64,000 bases of DNA from Ralstonia sp. NFACC01 (GTDB taxonomy: Bacteria; Pseudomonadota; Gammaproteobacteria; Burkholderiales; Burkholderiaceae), in contig NZ_FOWV01000001.1 in NCBI RefSeq assembly GCF_900115545.1, positions 372,001 through 436,000 of the forward strand, given 5' to 3'. Below the pieces are notes generated by a model. It was given only the letters and a program-made list of their open reading frames with translations. It made no database searches and had not been told where the DNA came from. Each line of letters begins with the position of its first letter. Within the stretch, counting starts at the first letter, position 1. Below, piece after piece: positions 19,335-28,160 of this stretch. Both the position numbers and the translations under genes were made by a program.

Positions 19335-19574
19335 ATGGCGTGGTATATCGATGCAAACCGCGTAACTAAAGGTGTGGCAGATCGTTCGCATTGGAACGCG
19401 GTCCACAAACCGGGAGAGACGGTCCCGCTATCTGGCATTTACCGTTGCACAGGATGCAACAAGGAGGTAGCCAGCAACAAAGGCGACCCGTTCCCGCCAC
19501 AAAACCATCACCAGCATGGGACGGACCAGCCGCCGATCCGGTGGAAGTTGCTGGTGCGAGCGAAGACAGATTGA
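19335..19574 (+). CDS. Small zinc-ribbon-like protein
   Basis: The 79-aa protein has a strong GAGGGGGG ribosome-binding site 2-3 bp from the ATG. It has one CxxC pair (YRCTGCNKE) and a His/Pro-rich segment (PPQNHHQH) that could complete a metal site. The family is not recognised and its role is unknown. Confidence 0.6.
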   Translation: MAWYIDANRVTKGVADRSHWNAVHKPGETVPLSGIYRCTGCNKEVASNKGDPFPPQNHHQHGTDQPPIRWKLLVRAKTD

Positions 19575-19757
19575 TCGTCGATCATTAGCCTTCCAATGGC
19601 AGATTTTTTGTCGTTGCTGCAGGAATAAAGATACTGAGAGGAGGCCTGGAGGCATCAGACGATGCGCGTGGCCCGATCGGCCTTGACGGCCTTGCGCGCC
19701 ACCGGCCCCACGCGGCAGAAGTAACATGGCTGCACAATTAATTATATCGAGGACACT
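19575..19757. other. Intergenic stretch
   Basis: No convincing gene is present. An AT-rich patch at 19735-19755 just before the next ATG may hold its promoter. Confidence 0.4.
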
Positions 19758-19967
19758 ATGGCAAACGAAACGGACGCGCTCAATTCACTGCTTCAGATTC
19801 TGAACGGTCGGGAAGCTGTTGGGCTGCGTGTTGCGGCAATTGAGGGGCTCGGGATCATTGGGGGCTCGGTGGCACGGCAGGAGTTGATCAAGATTCTCAA
19901 CGCGCGCGAGGCCGCTGAAGTGCGAGCAGCTGCAGCTCGCGCACTCGGCCAAGCCACGCATCGGTAG
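19758..19967 (+). CDS. Small HEAT-repeat protein
   Basis: This 69-aa protein consists of two HEAT-type helical hairpins (LRVAAIEGLGIIGGSVARQEL and VRAAAARALGQA). Such mini-HEAT proteins usually mediate protein binding. It forms a single-gene unit closed by a strong terminator. Confidence 0.65.
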   Translation: MANETDALNSLLQILNGREAVGLRVAAIEGLGIIGGSVARQELIKILNAREAAEVRAAAARALGQATHR

Positions 19968-19990
19968 CCATTGGGAGGAGGATACAAACT

Positions 19991-20018
19991 AAAGCCGCCG
20001 ATTTTTGGCGGCTTTTTC
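19991..20018 (+). terminator. Rho-independent terminator after the HEAT-repeat gene
   Basis: Nine-bp arms AAAGCCGCC / GGCGGCTTT with a 7-nt loop and a T run. Confidence 0.85.
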
Positions 20019-20123
20019 GCTGTGTTTCCGCCATTGCAGATAACTTGCTGCTATCTGCGCGGCGTTTCAGCCCAAAAATCGCTGTCCTGCCGAAATTAGC
20101 TACTTCTACACTACGCCCGTGCC

Positions 20124-21467
20124 ATGTCTGAAGCTTCGCAACTGACTTTGCCCACCGATCGCTGGGACACCATTGTCAACCCGTTCGAGGGTGACGTGCT
20201 TGACCGGCGCCGCTTGGCCGAGCAATTGACCGGCTATCTCGCACGTCTGCGCCTGGGTGCTGTGATCGCTCTTGATGCTCCATGGGGCGAGGGCAAGACC
20301 TGGTTCGCTCGCCACTGGGCCGCGTATCTCAAGGCGGAAAATTACCGCGTTGGTTGGATCGATGCCTTCGAGAACGATTACGTCGAAGACCCGTTTCTAT
20401 TGTTGGCGGCCGAAGTGCGGCGGCTGAGTGCAGCCGACAAATCGCTTGCGGAGCGGCTGAGCAATCAGGCTGCCCAGGTCGGCAAGGCCTTGATGCCAAT
20501 GGCCGCCAAGATGACCATCAACCTGGTGGGCAAAGCCGTCGGCACTGCGGATCTCGCCAGCGAATGGTCCGACCAGGTTGCGAAGGCGGGGGAGAAAGGC
20601 GCCGACGCGGCGCAGGCGTGGGTTAAGCGTCGCATCGAGCAGCATGACAAAGAGCGCGATTCGATGCGGGCTTTCCGCAAGGAGCTGGAGACCTTTGCCA
20701 AAGGCAACGATGACAAGCCGGTGGTGATCATTATCGACGAGTTGGACCGGTGCCGGCCGGCGTTTGCGGTGCGCTTGCTCGAACGTATTAAGCACTACTT
20801 TGACGTGCCGAACCTCGTATTCGTCCTAGTCATGAATCGCCGCCAGCTCGAAACGGCTGTCAAAGGCGTGTACGGTGCGGAAACGGACGCTGCGACCTAT
20901 CTGGGCAAGTTCCTGCACCTGTCCCTTGCCTTGCCGCGCCCCCGTTCATGGGAGCTGGATCGAGGCGCGCATTTCATGCGCGGGTTCGTCAGCTATGTAT
21001 TGCGCCGCTACGACTACGGCGACGACGGTGGTGAGTTGGGGCACCATCTGACTGTATGGGCCGAGGCCTTCCGTTTGTCGCTCCGTGAGGTCGAGCGTGC
21101 TTGCGCCATGTGCTTCTTGGTGAGGCCCCGCTGGCCCGCTCTTCTGAGCTTCCTCGTCGCGTTACGAGTCAAATATCCCGAGCTGTTCGACGGTATTCGC
21201 GCTGACGACTCCCAAGCAAACGAGCGCGGCGTTGCGCTCTTACAAGACGTGGTCCAGCGCATTGCTCAACCTGGGGGATGGGTCTCTGACTACGTGCAGG
21301 CCCTAGTGAATCTGCTTTCCCTGGCGCAGATTCGGGATGATGAGCAAGCGCTGGATGACGAGGAGTCTCAACTACTCTTCGGACGCGGCATGATTCGGTC
21401 GGCAGCGCGTTCACCCGTGAAGACCATGCGCACGCTCATGCAGAGCCTTGATTTTGAGGTTCAGTAG
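20124..21467 (+). CDS. KAP-family P-loop NTPase (1 of 2 in element A)
   Basis: The 447-aa protein has Walker A APWGEGKTWFARHW (about residues 52-65) and Walker B VVIIIDELDRCRP (about 201-213), the latter diagnostic of KAP NTPases. A KxH-type segment LVFVLVMNRRQLETAV follows. KAP proteins occur repeatedly in phage-defence and plasmid loci. It lacks the inserted transmembrane helices of some members. It stands upstream of a small membrane protein (21637), a possible partner. Confidence 0.85.
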   Translation: MSEASQLTLPTDRWDTIVNPFEGDVLDRRRLAEQLTGYLARLRLGAVIALDAPWGEGKTWFARHWAAYLKAENYRVGWIDAFENDYVEDPFLLLAAEVRRLSAADKSLAERLSNQAAQVGKALMPMAAKMTINLVGKAVGTADLASEWSDQVAKAGEKGADAAQAWVKRRIEQHDKERDSMRAFRKELETFAKGNDDKPVVIIIDELDRCRPAFAVRLLERIKHYFDVPNLVFVLVMNRRQLETAVKGVYGAETDAATYLGKFLHLSLALPRPRSWELDRGAHFMRGFVSYVLRRYDYGDDGGELGHHLTVWAEAFRLSLREVERACAMCFLVRPRWPALLSFLVALRVKYPELFDGIRADDSQANERGVALLQDVVQRIAQPGGWVSDYVQALVNLLSLAQIRDDEQALDDEESQLLFGRGMIRSAARSPVKTMRTLMQSLDFEVQ

Positions 21468-21636
21468 GTGAACTCAGGCAAGGGTTCCCTCTCGACCGTT
21501 TGCTGCGACTTGCGGACAAACATCGGTCCAGGCATTCCGTGCGGGTTCACATGGCCTGCCCGATGCTGGCGCGGTCAGTGGCACGGTGGTCACCGGACGA
21601 CTTAATCTCAAGAAATGAGGATTTGGAGGGTAGGGG

Positions 21637-22140
21637 ATGGACTGGACTGCATTGCTCAAACACCTGAACCTGTCGCGCTCCGTGGTCACCGCAGCCTTTG
21701 TTGCCAGTGCGGGCCTATATGTCGGTAATCGGCTCGCTCCCGGCTATGTGCCTGCCGCGCCGGAACCCTGGGGTTTTGCGCTTGTTGCTGTGATGCTGTT
21801 CACGGGTACATTGCTGGCAATCTGGTTGGCGCAGTTTTTTGGCAAGGGGTATCGTGTGGTGACGCACGTTGTTACAACGTGGCGGTCTGATGATAGCCTC
21901 ACACCGGATCAAGCCAACATGCTCTTGGCCGTAGGGCGCAACGACAAGCAATCGCTCAACATAAGGTATCTCGACTACGAACGCTTGCCACTCTCCCGGC
22001 TTGCAGTGCAAGCGATTGCCGACGAGCTGATCGCAAAAGGGTTGTTGGAGCAACCCTTTGCCAGTGACCGTGATTTCCTGCAACTGACTGCCGCGGGGCG
22101 CCAGCGTGCCCTCGACATCGAACGTATGCAGGGCGCGTGA
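21637..22140 (+). CDS. Two-helix membrane protein, SieB-like
   Basis: The 167-aa protein has two transmembrane helices in its first 75 residues (VVTAAFVASAGLYVG and FALVAVMLFTGTLLAIWL) and a soluble C-terminal domain with a winged-helix look (AVQAIADELIAKGLLE). The layout resembles superinfection-exclusion SieB-type proteins, but no diagnostic motif proves it. It follows the KAP NTPase by 169 bp on the same strand. Confidence 0.55.
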   Translation: MDWTALLKHLNLSRSVVTAAFVASAGLYVGNRLAPGYVPAAPEPWGFALVAVMLFTGTLLAIWLAQFFGKGYRVVTHVVTTWRSDDSLTPDQANMLLAVGRNDKQSLNIRYLDYERLPLSRLAVQAIADELIAKGLLEQPFASDRDFLQLTAAGRQRALDIERMQGA

Positions 22141-22239
22141 CAGTTCGAGACTTTAGTCGCGAGCTATTATCGGCACGCGTTTTTAGGCGCAAAAGCCTAG
22201 GCTTTGCCACACTCGGTACGTCGAAGGAAGATTGTCGCT

Positions 22240-22974
22240 TCAGGGCGCGCAGTCCGTATCGGCCGCCTGCGTTGGGGAATGTAAAACAGTCTCCGCTGAC
22301 TCAGGGGGGAGCCTATGTGCCAATTGTGGGGTTCCGTCGATGAAATCTGACAGGGGAACAGCTATTGCGCAATTGCCAGTGATCCCAATGACGGATTGAA
22401 ACTCGGGGCGACTTGCGGAGGTCGAGTTTGTCCTGGACTTGAGAGTAAGCAGGATGCTGAGGTAGCTGATGAAGTGCTCATATGTTTGACCAAATCTGCT
22501 GATCGCATTGACGGGTACGGACCGATCCGTTGCGATCTCAACCCCTGTCCAACGTCCCCAATAGTGCCTCGCTTGAAGAGCTAGCGTGCCTTGTTCGTCA
22601 AGGTGTCCAAATACGATGAAATGAGGCAGGTTTCTCTTGCCTGTGCCGAATGCGGTCACGAAGAGCTTGAACGCATCGCTGACGCAGTCATATTTCTCAC
22701 GTTCAGAGTCGATGTCAGGTTCTGCACGTTTGAACTCAACCAAGTTCCATCGCGCGTTGAGGTCGCGCAGTACCAGATCGCCAGCCGCTTCATGCTTCCC
22801 GGCGAGCGGGGCAACGAATGCGTACTGAGCCATCTCCCTTGATGCGTAGAGATACTCGACTGTTTTCTCCCACCACACCGGCTCGACAGATTGCTGGGGT
22901 GCGGGCACTTTTGATGATCCCGAGGAGGGGAACGCAGGCGTCATCGAGAGCTTGTGTCGCTGAAAAGAACTCAT
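22240..22974 (-). CDS. Putative PD-(D/E)xK-like nuclease-fold protein
   Basis: The 244-aa protein has a possible restriction-endonuclease core: Glu in WWEKTVEYLY, Asp in AAGDLVLRDL and ExK in WNLVEFKRAEPD (about residues 78-88). That order fits a PD-(D/E)xK site. The C-terminal third is low complexity and Ser/Thr/Pro-rich. It is the last gene of a minus-strand block running from the PRTase operon, though separated from it by about 1.1 kb. Confidence 0.5.
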   Translation of the reverse strand: MSSFQRHKLSMTPAFPSSGSSKVPAPQQSVEPVWWEKTVEYLYASREMAQYAFVAPLAGKHEAAGDLVLRDLNARWNLVEFKRAEPDIDSEREKYDCVSDAFKLFVTAFGTGKRNLPHFIVFGHLDEQGTLALQARHYWGRWTGVEIATDRSVPVNAISRFGQTYEHFISYLSILLTLKSRTNSTSASRPEFQSVIGITGNCAIAVPLSDFIDGTPQLAHRLPPESAETVLHSPTQAADTDCAP

Positions 22975-23094
22975 GTGGCCGTACGCGCAACATGCGAGGT
23001 GCTCGGCCGGGAGAGCTATGGCACGGGCGCTGTAGCCGGCGAGGCATGTTCGGTTTCTCCTCGCGCCGGTAGTTGCCGCTCTGGCAAGCTGTGT

Positions 23095-23721
23095 TCAGCG
23101 CGTCCGTTGCGATAGGAACGATTGAACCTGTGCCCGAGGATATGGGAAAAAATTCCGAATATCCTTGCATGTACCGTTCGCGTGCGCGGTGACATGGTGT
23201 ACCCAACGGACTAGATTCGCGAAAATATCGTTCCCATATTTGGGGGGCGCACCATACTGAATTTGTGAGCGACCCGGCAAGCAGTTTTTTGGATCCCCGA
23301 GTGCATGATAGATACGACAAACGACCGGCCGGTGCTCGTATATTCCACATGCCCCAGCATCGGTTAGGAACGGGCAGGGAGTCCGGTGTCCCGTTGTCAG
23401 CCCTTCCCTTGCATCAAGGGGGACTCCTGCGTAGACCTGTATGTACTCAGCTTCAAGGGTCGTCAACTGGACATCTATTGAACAGCAATGTGAGCAGCCC
23501 TTGGAGCAGGAGACGAAAGAGTTCACATACGGTCTGAACTCGTCCAGGTATGTGTAGACCTGTTTCAGTTGCTCACCCAACGAGCGTCCCGGCTGGTTCA
23601 ACGAAGCGTAAAGCGCGTTAGCGTTATGCACGAGAGACTCTGGAATCGGCGGTAGCTTTACGTCCGCGGGACTTTTGAAAAACTTGATTGGAGCTGACGT
23701 CACGATATCCGCGTGGATCAA
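23095..23721 (-). CDS. YkgJ-family cysteine-cluster protein
   Basis: The 208-aa protein carries the zinc/iron-chelating cluster CSKGCSHCCSIDVQLT (about residues 72-87) and a second part CPFLTDAGACGIYEHRPVVC, the usual YkgJ/Fe-S-oxidoreductase-like pattern. The family is probably metal-binding; its biochemical role is not settled. It is typically chromosomal, so its presence among defence cargo is notable. Confidence 0.8.
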   Translation of the reverse strand: MIHADIVTSAPIKFFKSPADVKLPPIPESLVHNANALYASLNQPGRSLGEQLKQVYTYLDEFRPYVNSFVSCSKGCSHCCSIDVQLTTLEAEYIQVYAGVPLDAREGLTTGHRTPCPFLTDAGACGIYEHRPVVCRIYHALGDPKNCLPGRSQIQYGAPPKYGNDIFANLVRWVHHVTAHANGTCKDIRNFFPYPRAQVQSFLSQRTR

Positions 23722-24074
23722 GGGTTATAAAGGTCTCTCGTAAAGCTGCATATCGGCTTGTTATCAATGGAACTTGAGCGTCCAGTCGAACATTCCGGCC
23801 CCGCGCAGATTTAATACTGCTCAGGAGTAGAGATTTCTGGCGTCTGCGCGGCACGAGTTGACTAACGGTGTTGCGTGCCCGATTGAACCGCAATTGCATA
23901 TGCCTGCGTCACCGCCGCGACTGGCAGGGGTACTCAGTTCGAGCGGGTGGCCAGCCTGTCCTTCATCGAGGTGCTTCTGTGGCGCTGCTATTCAAGCTCT
24001 GTTGAAGGCCAGGTCAGCATGTCGTCGCACGTCATCTGCCGGTACTGCGGTGATAAGTCCACTCTGCGCTCTGA
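23722..24074. other. Intergenic region without a supported gene
   Basis: Short frames occur on both strands, but none has a ribosome-binding site or a recognisable product. It separates the PRTase operon from the YkgJ gene. Confidence 0.4.
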
Positions 24075-25439
24075 TCAGGCATTTGGCAGTAGAGGTCGCC
24101 AGTTGACGTGGCGTCCCTTCCACTCCACGAGACCATTACCCCAAATCAACGGTAGAGTCGCCTTAGGCACCGAGTGGCTGAAGGCGTGCACCATTCCTAA
24201 GCCATTCATACCGAGGCCGCACGTAGCTACTTTCTCTTCCGGCCACGGGTCCCAATTGGCAGTTTTCTGCATACCTTCAAGGTAGGCGGCAAAAAGCTGC
24301 CGGCCGACTTCCGAGCAAAAAGTTGCCGCTTCCTGCTGCTGTGCTGCAGGCACGCTGGAGTCCTTGATCAACTCCTTGTTTATGTAAGGGCGAAGTTCAG
24401 ACAGAGGCGGCCCTATTCGGCGAATTTCATCCAAGGGTAGGAGGCCACTTTCAATATCCGACAGCAGCTTATCGCTGGCCACTGAAACGGTCTCTGCGGC
24501 CACAACCGTAAAGATCCCGTTTAGGCCCACGTCATGGATGAACCGTCTTACGACGGACTGGCCGTAGTCTGTGGCAACTCCGTAGGCAAAGGTAAATTCA
24601 ACCTCACTCAGGCATGCTGGATCCTGCAGTGCGCGGGTCTTTTCTTTGCCCTGCCGCTTACCCTGTAAGCTCTCGATGACGCCCATGGCCTCGGTTCCAG
24701 ACCACAGCCCATCCTCAAATAGGATGATCTTGCGTTTGCCGTGTTGGTCAATGGCGGTTGCGGGCGATTCGTGGACAATACGGTTGCTGCGCTTCGTTAT
24801 CAATGTCGCGATCGTGTCGCCACTCTTCCCATGCCGACGGGCATCGCGATTGACGCACAGCTCGCCGTCCATGCCATTAAAAACTGACGCAAAGCCTTGC
24901 CCAAGCTCGTTGGCATCGATAATGCGAAGACTCCGGAGGATTGCTTCGCCGATCCACCTGAATTTTCCGAGTGCACCAAATTGCTCCAACCACGCCAGAA
25001 CTTCCGGACGCCCGAGCTGGTGATGGTCCCATTGGGAGATGTAGTGTGCGGTAGCGTTTTTCAGTGACAGGTCGCACTTATTCAGCAGTCGGCAGATAAG
25101 TGGAGACCCATCAGTGGCTTGCAAGGAACAAAGGTCGCGAGCCCGAACAATCTCGGCCTCCAGCGGGATCATCCCTTTTAGTACGTTGATGCTTAGTGCT
25201 TTCGATATTTCTCGCGTGGTACAGACGAGTGGCTCGCCGGTGGCCTTACTTGCCGCAGGATGTCTTTTTACGAGCTCATAGACACGCCCTCGCAATTGAT
25301 GTGGGTCGAGATCCGTCTCTAGATCAAGGTCGACTACGCTCACGAAGTCGGACACGGCCCGAGGGTGGCCGTACATCGCTAGCCCTTTGCGCACTGCTGT
25401 CGCGTTTTCACGCCCGCAGACGATCACCAGTTGCCGCAT
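24075..25439 (-). CDS. PRTase-CE-like phosphoribosyltransferase-fold protein (predicted conflict effector)
   Basis: The 454-aa protein contains a PRPP-loop-like motif IILFEDGLWSGTEAM (about residues 235-250). It has conserved-looking C-terminal segments GLGMNGLGMVHAFSHSVPKA and TLPLIWGNG. This matches the PRTase-CE class predicted in biological-conflict systems and found as effector in some retrons. It follows its winged-helix partner by 9 bp, forming an operon. No reverse transcriptase is encoded nearby. Substrate and activity are unknown. Confidence 0.7.
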   Translation of the reverse strand: MRQLVIVCGRENATAVRKGLAMYGHPRAVSDFVSVVDLDLETDLDPHQLRGRVYELVKRHPAASKATGEPLVCTTREISKALSINVLKGMIPLEAEIVRARDLCSLQATDGSPLICRLLNKCDLSLKNATAHYISQWDHHQLGRPEVLAWLEQFGALGKFRWIGEAILRSLRIIDANELGQGFASVFNGMDGELCVNRDARRHGKSGDTIATLITKRSNRIVHESPATAIDQHGKRKIILFEDGLWSGTEAMGVIESLQGKRQGKEKTRALQDPACLSEVEFTFAYGVATDYGQSVVRRFIHDVGLNGIFTVVAAETVSVASDKLLSDIESGLLPLDEIRRIGPPLSELRPYINKELIKDSSVPAAQQQEAATFCSEVGRQLFAAYLEGMQKTANWDPWPEEKVATCGLGMNGLGMVHAFSHSVPKATLPLIWGNGLVEWKGRHVNWRPLLPNA

Positions 25440-25448
25440 AGCGAAGGA

Positions 25449-26393
25449 TTATCTCAACTTCGCCTGCTGCGTCGCGTCGTAATACACCCCGGCTGAGATT
25501 TTCAGCTCACGCAGTTCGGCAAACGACATTAGATCAATCGCGTGATGGAGGATATTCCTGAGTTCGGACAACTCGGCCCCAGCACTGGAAAGCTGGGAGG
25601 GGGGATGGCTTGCTTTGTGTTGTCCAGCAACGGCGGGCGCGCTATGCGCGACCGCATTGGAGTAAACGTTGGGGCGCGCCAAACGAACAATCTCTGTCGC
25701 CCGCACGTTGTCAGCATTGCAAGCCAATAGGCTGTCATGGAGCTGTTTGGCTACGTACTCCGACTTCAACGTCTCCCATTCACGCAGCAAATTCGACGAT
25801 GGCCCGCGCAGTCGGCGCAACTCTTTAATCCAACCGTCATAGTAGTCCTCCGGTGCGAGCGCAGCCTTGAGGAAACTCTTCTGGGCGAGGTCAGTCTGGC
25901 TATCGGCGAATTGTTCTGCTAGTGCTCGAAATTGTTCCTCGGTAGGTTTTGCGAGCTGCTGGTAGGTCTCGGGGGCTACGGCGCCTGGTGCGCTTGCGAA
26001 GATACGCCCGTCTCCGTCGACAAGTAAGTCGTTATCACGGCGCGGGTTGGAGAAGATGCGCCACAGAGATTTTCCGGCCACCTCCATGACACCGCCCTTG
26101 GCGTTGGCGAGATCCTGCGGAAGCGGTCGTTGAACTCGGGAGGGGAGGATCTCATAGACGACGTCGACCGCGTCTGGATCTGGGGCCGTCTCTTGGAGCA
26201 ACCCTTCCAAATCGGTAGCAGCGATTTTCTTTAGCCCGCCAAGCTGCTTTACCGTCCGCGGTCTGATGGCCTGAGTAACAAACTGGCCCAGCTCAGCGCC
26301 GAGGATGAATGGCCCCTTACTTGCGAGGTAACCCGCCAGAGCTGTTTCAACAAATGCTTGTTCCGTCGGTGAGAGGGTAGAAGAGATATGCAT
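25449..26393 (-). CDS. Winged-helix (LOTUS/OST-HTH-like) partner of the PRTase-like protein
   Basis: The 314-aa protein has an N-terminal segment with a winged-helix/OST-HTH feel (LGAELGQFVTQAI, then KQLGGLKKIAATDLEGLLQE, then VDVVYEIL; residues about 30-85). A helical middle region and a Ser/Pro-rich linker follow. In retron classification, PRTase plus winged-helix proteins form the type III effector module, which makes the pairing meaningful. First gene of the two-gene operon; its promoter region holds a perfect palindrome. Confidence 0.6.
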   Translation of the reverse strand: MHISSTLSPTEQAFVETALAGYLASKGPFILGAELGQFVTQAIRPRTVKQLGGLKKIAATDLEGLLQETAPDPDAVDVVYEILPSRVQRPLPQDLANAKGGVMEVAGKSLWRIFSNPRRDNDLLVDGDGRIFASAPGAVAPETYQQLAKPTEEQFRALAEQFADSQTDLAQKSFLKAALAPEDYYDGWIKELRRLRGPSSNLLREWETLKSEYVAKQLHDSLLACNADNVRATEIVRLARPNVYSNAVAHSAPAVAGQHKASHPPSQLSSAGAELSELRNILHHAIDLMSFAELRELKISAGVYYDATQQAKLR

Positions 26394-26410
26394 TCGGCGC
26401 CCACAAACGC

Positions 26411-26442
26411 AATCACCTCAAGCGTTGCCACTTGAGGTGATT
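26411..26442. promoter_or_regulatory. Operator-like perfect inverted repeat
   Basis: Arms AATCACCTCAAG / CTTGAGGTGATT (12 bp each, perfect) are separated by 8 bp. They lie in the 72-bp gap between the divergent starts at 26393 and 26466. The position suggests an operator for the PRTase/winged-helix operon, or a hairpin in its leader. Confidence 0.65.
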
Positions 26443-26465
26443 ACAATGTTCTGCTCGGGATATCT

Positions 26466-26621
26466 ATGTCACAACAAGCGCCGAGGATTCCGCTTGCTGC
26501 AAGAAGGCTGACTCCTTCCGCGTGCCCACTGGATTGGATCCAGTTCCTGTCGGACGGGGGCACACCCCTTCTTACCGCTCTTGAGCGAGGTGCGCAGATC
26601 AAGAGGGGAAATCTGCCGTAA
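26466..26621 (+). CDS. Small divergent ORF (51 aa)
   Basis: The frame runs from ATG 26466 to TAA 26621 and encodes a basic peptide (opening MSQQAPRIPLAARRLTPSA, then LDWIQFLSDGGTPLL). It is read away from the PRTase operon across the shared palindrome. It has only a weak GGA ribosome-binding site. It could be a small regulator or chance; I do not recognise it. Confidence 0.35.
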   Translation: MSQQAPRIPLAARRLTPSACPLDWIQFLSDGGTPLLTALERGAQIKRGNLP

Positions 26622-27189
26622 CCGCAGATTTCGCTATCCGTACGCAGCCGGTGGCTGCGAGGGGTTACCCCGCACAAGCGACCTCTAAGTTAGTCCGTTG
26701 TGCGACAGATGAAGAATATTTTGTCAAGTCCTGGCTTCGGTGTCAACTCAAACGAGCGGCTGGCCCAAGCAGTTGCTCGGAAAACAGCACATGGGATGCG
26801 CACAAGGTGGTTTCCGGGCCCCCAACTTTAGTTAGTTTTCGCCGGAAGAGATTTGCATCTAACTGTTTGATTTTTATTGAAATTTCTCCGATGGACGCCA
26901 TGGGGAGCCGGTGCAGCGAAGTCCGAAGGAGCAGCGGACCGCACAGACAGGGGCAAAACTCGTGTGACGTGCTCTGCAAAGCTGGTGTGCTGTTGTGCCA
27001 ACTGCGTTTTGAGGGTTCGAGGCGATGGGCTCGCGCCCCCCCTCACTGAGCTTGGGGGGCACCTGGCCGTTATCGGCATGCGTTTTCTGTTGCAAAGCTT
27101 GGTTCTTGAGCGTGATTTGGTCCTCTGCGCGACCGGTGCCCCGTCCGTCGAGCCCACTATGAAAGGCGAGCTACAACGCTCGTTCTGAT
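26622..27189. other. Region with no supported gene
   Basis: Overlapping frames exist on both strands, but codon patterns and start sites are unconvincing. The sequence may be a decayed remnant. Confidence 0.4.
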
Positions 27190-27369
27190 CTATCGCACGA
27201 TCCGCCATTCTGGCAGCTCTGGGAAGACATCACGGGTGGACACCTTCGCGTTGCTGCGCAGCCGTTCCTTCATGGCAGCGGTGACTGCCACGCGCTTCGA
27301 GGAGCGGCGAATCACGACTTTCGGCGCGGAGGGTGTGGCCGGCATCTTTGTATCCACGGGGTCACTCAT
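27190..27369 (-). CDS. Small basic protein (59 aa)
   Basis: I chose the ATG at 27369, preceded by an AGGGAGttgat site, over a longer frame. The product is short and basic (KVVIRRSSKRVAVTAAMKERL, ending FPELPEWRIVR). It resembles a DNA-binding or antitoxin-type peptide in size and charge, but no partner toxin is adjacent. It lies beside the origin region. Confidence 0.5.
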   Translation of the reverse strand: MSDPVDTKMPATPSAPKVVIRRSSKRVAVTAAMKERLRSNAKVSTRDVFPELPEWRIVR

Positions 27370-27639
27370 ATCAACTCCCTGTCTCGTAGGTAGCCTAGCA
27401 GCTTTACCGATCCGGCCTGTCGGCCGCCTCGTCAAGCTTCATCCGCGTCTGGGAACCATCGCACTACTGCTTCGCGAAATCGACGGCATCATGCCCCGGA
27501 GGGGCGTGAGTGCAGGTTATTTGGTAGTAAGGGGTCGCAGTGGTGCCTCAGTGCACGTTTACAACCACTCTGAGCGATTTTGTGTTGCAGGGACACTTGT
27601 GGCTGGCCGGTCGTGCTTTTGGCGCGCATACCGATGCTG

Positions 27640-27760
27640 CTGTGGACAAGTGTGGGCCGGTTCGTGGGCAACCTGTGGGCAGGCGTGTAGCCTGTCCATC
27701 GGGTTGTCCATCAGCCGGTCCATGCGGGCCGCGTAGCGGCTGTCCATAGCTTGATGTACC
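27640..27760 (-). repeat. GGACAG-rich repeat, inverted relative of 18541-18660
   Basis: On the minus strand this reads TGGACAGCCGCT, GCCCGCATGGAC, CTGATGGACA and GCCTGCCCAC. It aligns by eye with the plus strand at 18541. It borders the iteron array. Confidence 0.55.
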
Positions 27761-27883
27761 GCCGTCGCCAAACTGGCGTGCAGGCTGTGTCTTTAGTTTG
27801 TCTGTTTGTTCTTAAATAACAAACAAACTGTATACGTATACGTGCTTATAAGGCTATGAATGGAAAGGATAATTCGCGCTGAA

Positions 27884-28020
27884 GGTGAAAGGATATGGGG
27901 CTGGAAGGTTAATGTTTATGGGGCTATAGGTGAACAAATGTGGGGATGTGGGTGCCCCATAAGCTTTCACCTATAACCCCATAAACTTTCACCGTGTAGG
28001 TAAAGTGAAAAGATATGGGG
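27884..28020. repeat. Iteron array: candidate replication origin of element A
   Basis: Six 17-bp copies of GGTGAAAGNTTATGGGG lie at 27884, 27907, 27929 (plus), 27955, 27977 (minus) and 28004 (plus), with a 22-26 bp period. The phased spacing is that of plasmid iterons bound by a Rep protein. An AT-rich stretch (27800-27860) and a DnaA-box-like site (28023) flank it. No Rep gene is recognised in element A. Confidence 0.75.
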
Positions 28021-28022
28021 AG

Positions 28023-28031
28023 ATATCCACA
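28023..28031 (+). promoter_or_regulatory. DnaA-box-like sequence
   Basis: ATATCCACA differs from TTATCCACA at one position. It continues as AGGGCTCCG; TCCACAGGGCTCCG is shared exactly with the element B origin at 55578. Confidence 0.5.
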
Positions 28032-28135
28032 GGGCTCCGATAAGTCAATGTGACCTAAGGGCACCGGTGGTTCGTGGAAATGTGAGTCACATTGGCGTAC
28101 GCATATCCTGCGATCAATCGGTGGCGCAGAAATGG

Positions 28136-28160
28136 AAAGAGGCGCCGAAGGCGCCTCTTT
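28136..28160. terminator. Strong bidirectional terminator hairpin
   Basis: Perfect 11-bp arms AAAGAGGCGCC / GGCGCCTCTTT with a 3-nt loop. It separates the iteron region from the mobilisation region. Confidence 0.75.

Noticed and set aside
24075-26621. Complete retron
   Set aside because: The effector pair fits type III, but no reverse transcriptase gene is present and the palindrome is too short for an msr-msd.
28104-28111. TATCCTGC, matching the RP4-type nic core
   Set aside because: An 8-bp match is expected by chance and lacks the flanking inverted repeat; the hairpin region at 28876 is a better oriT candidate.
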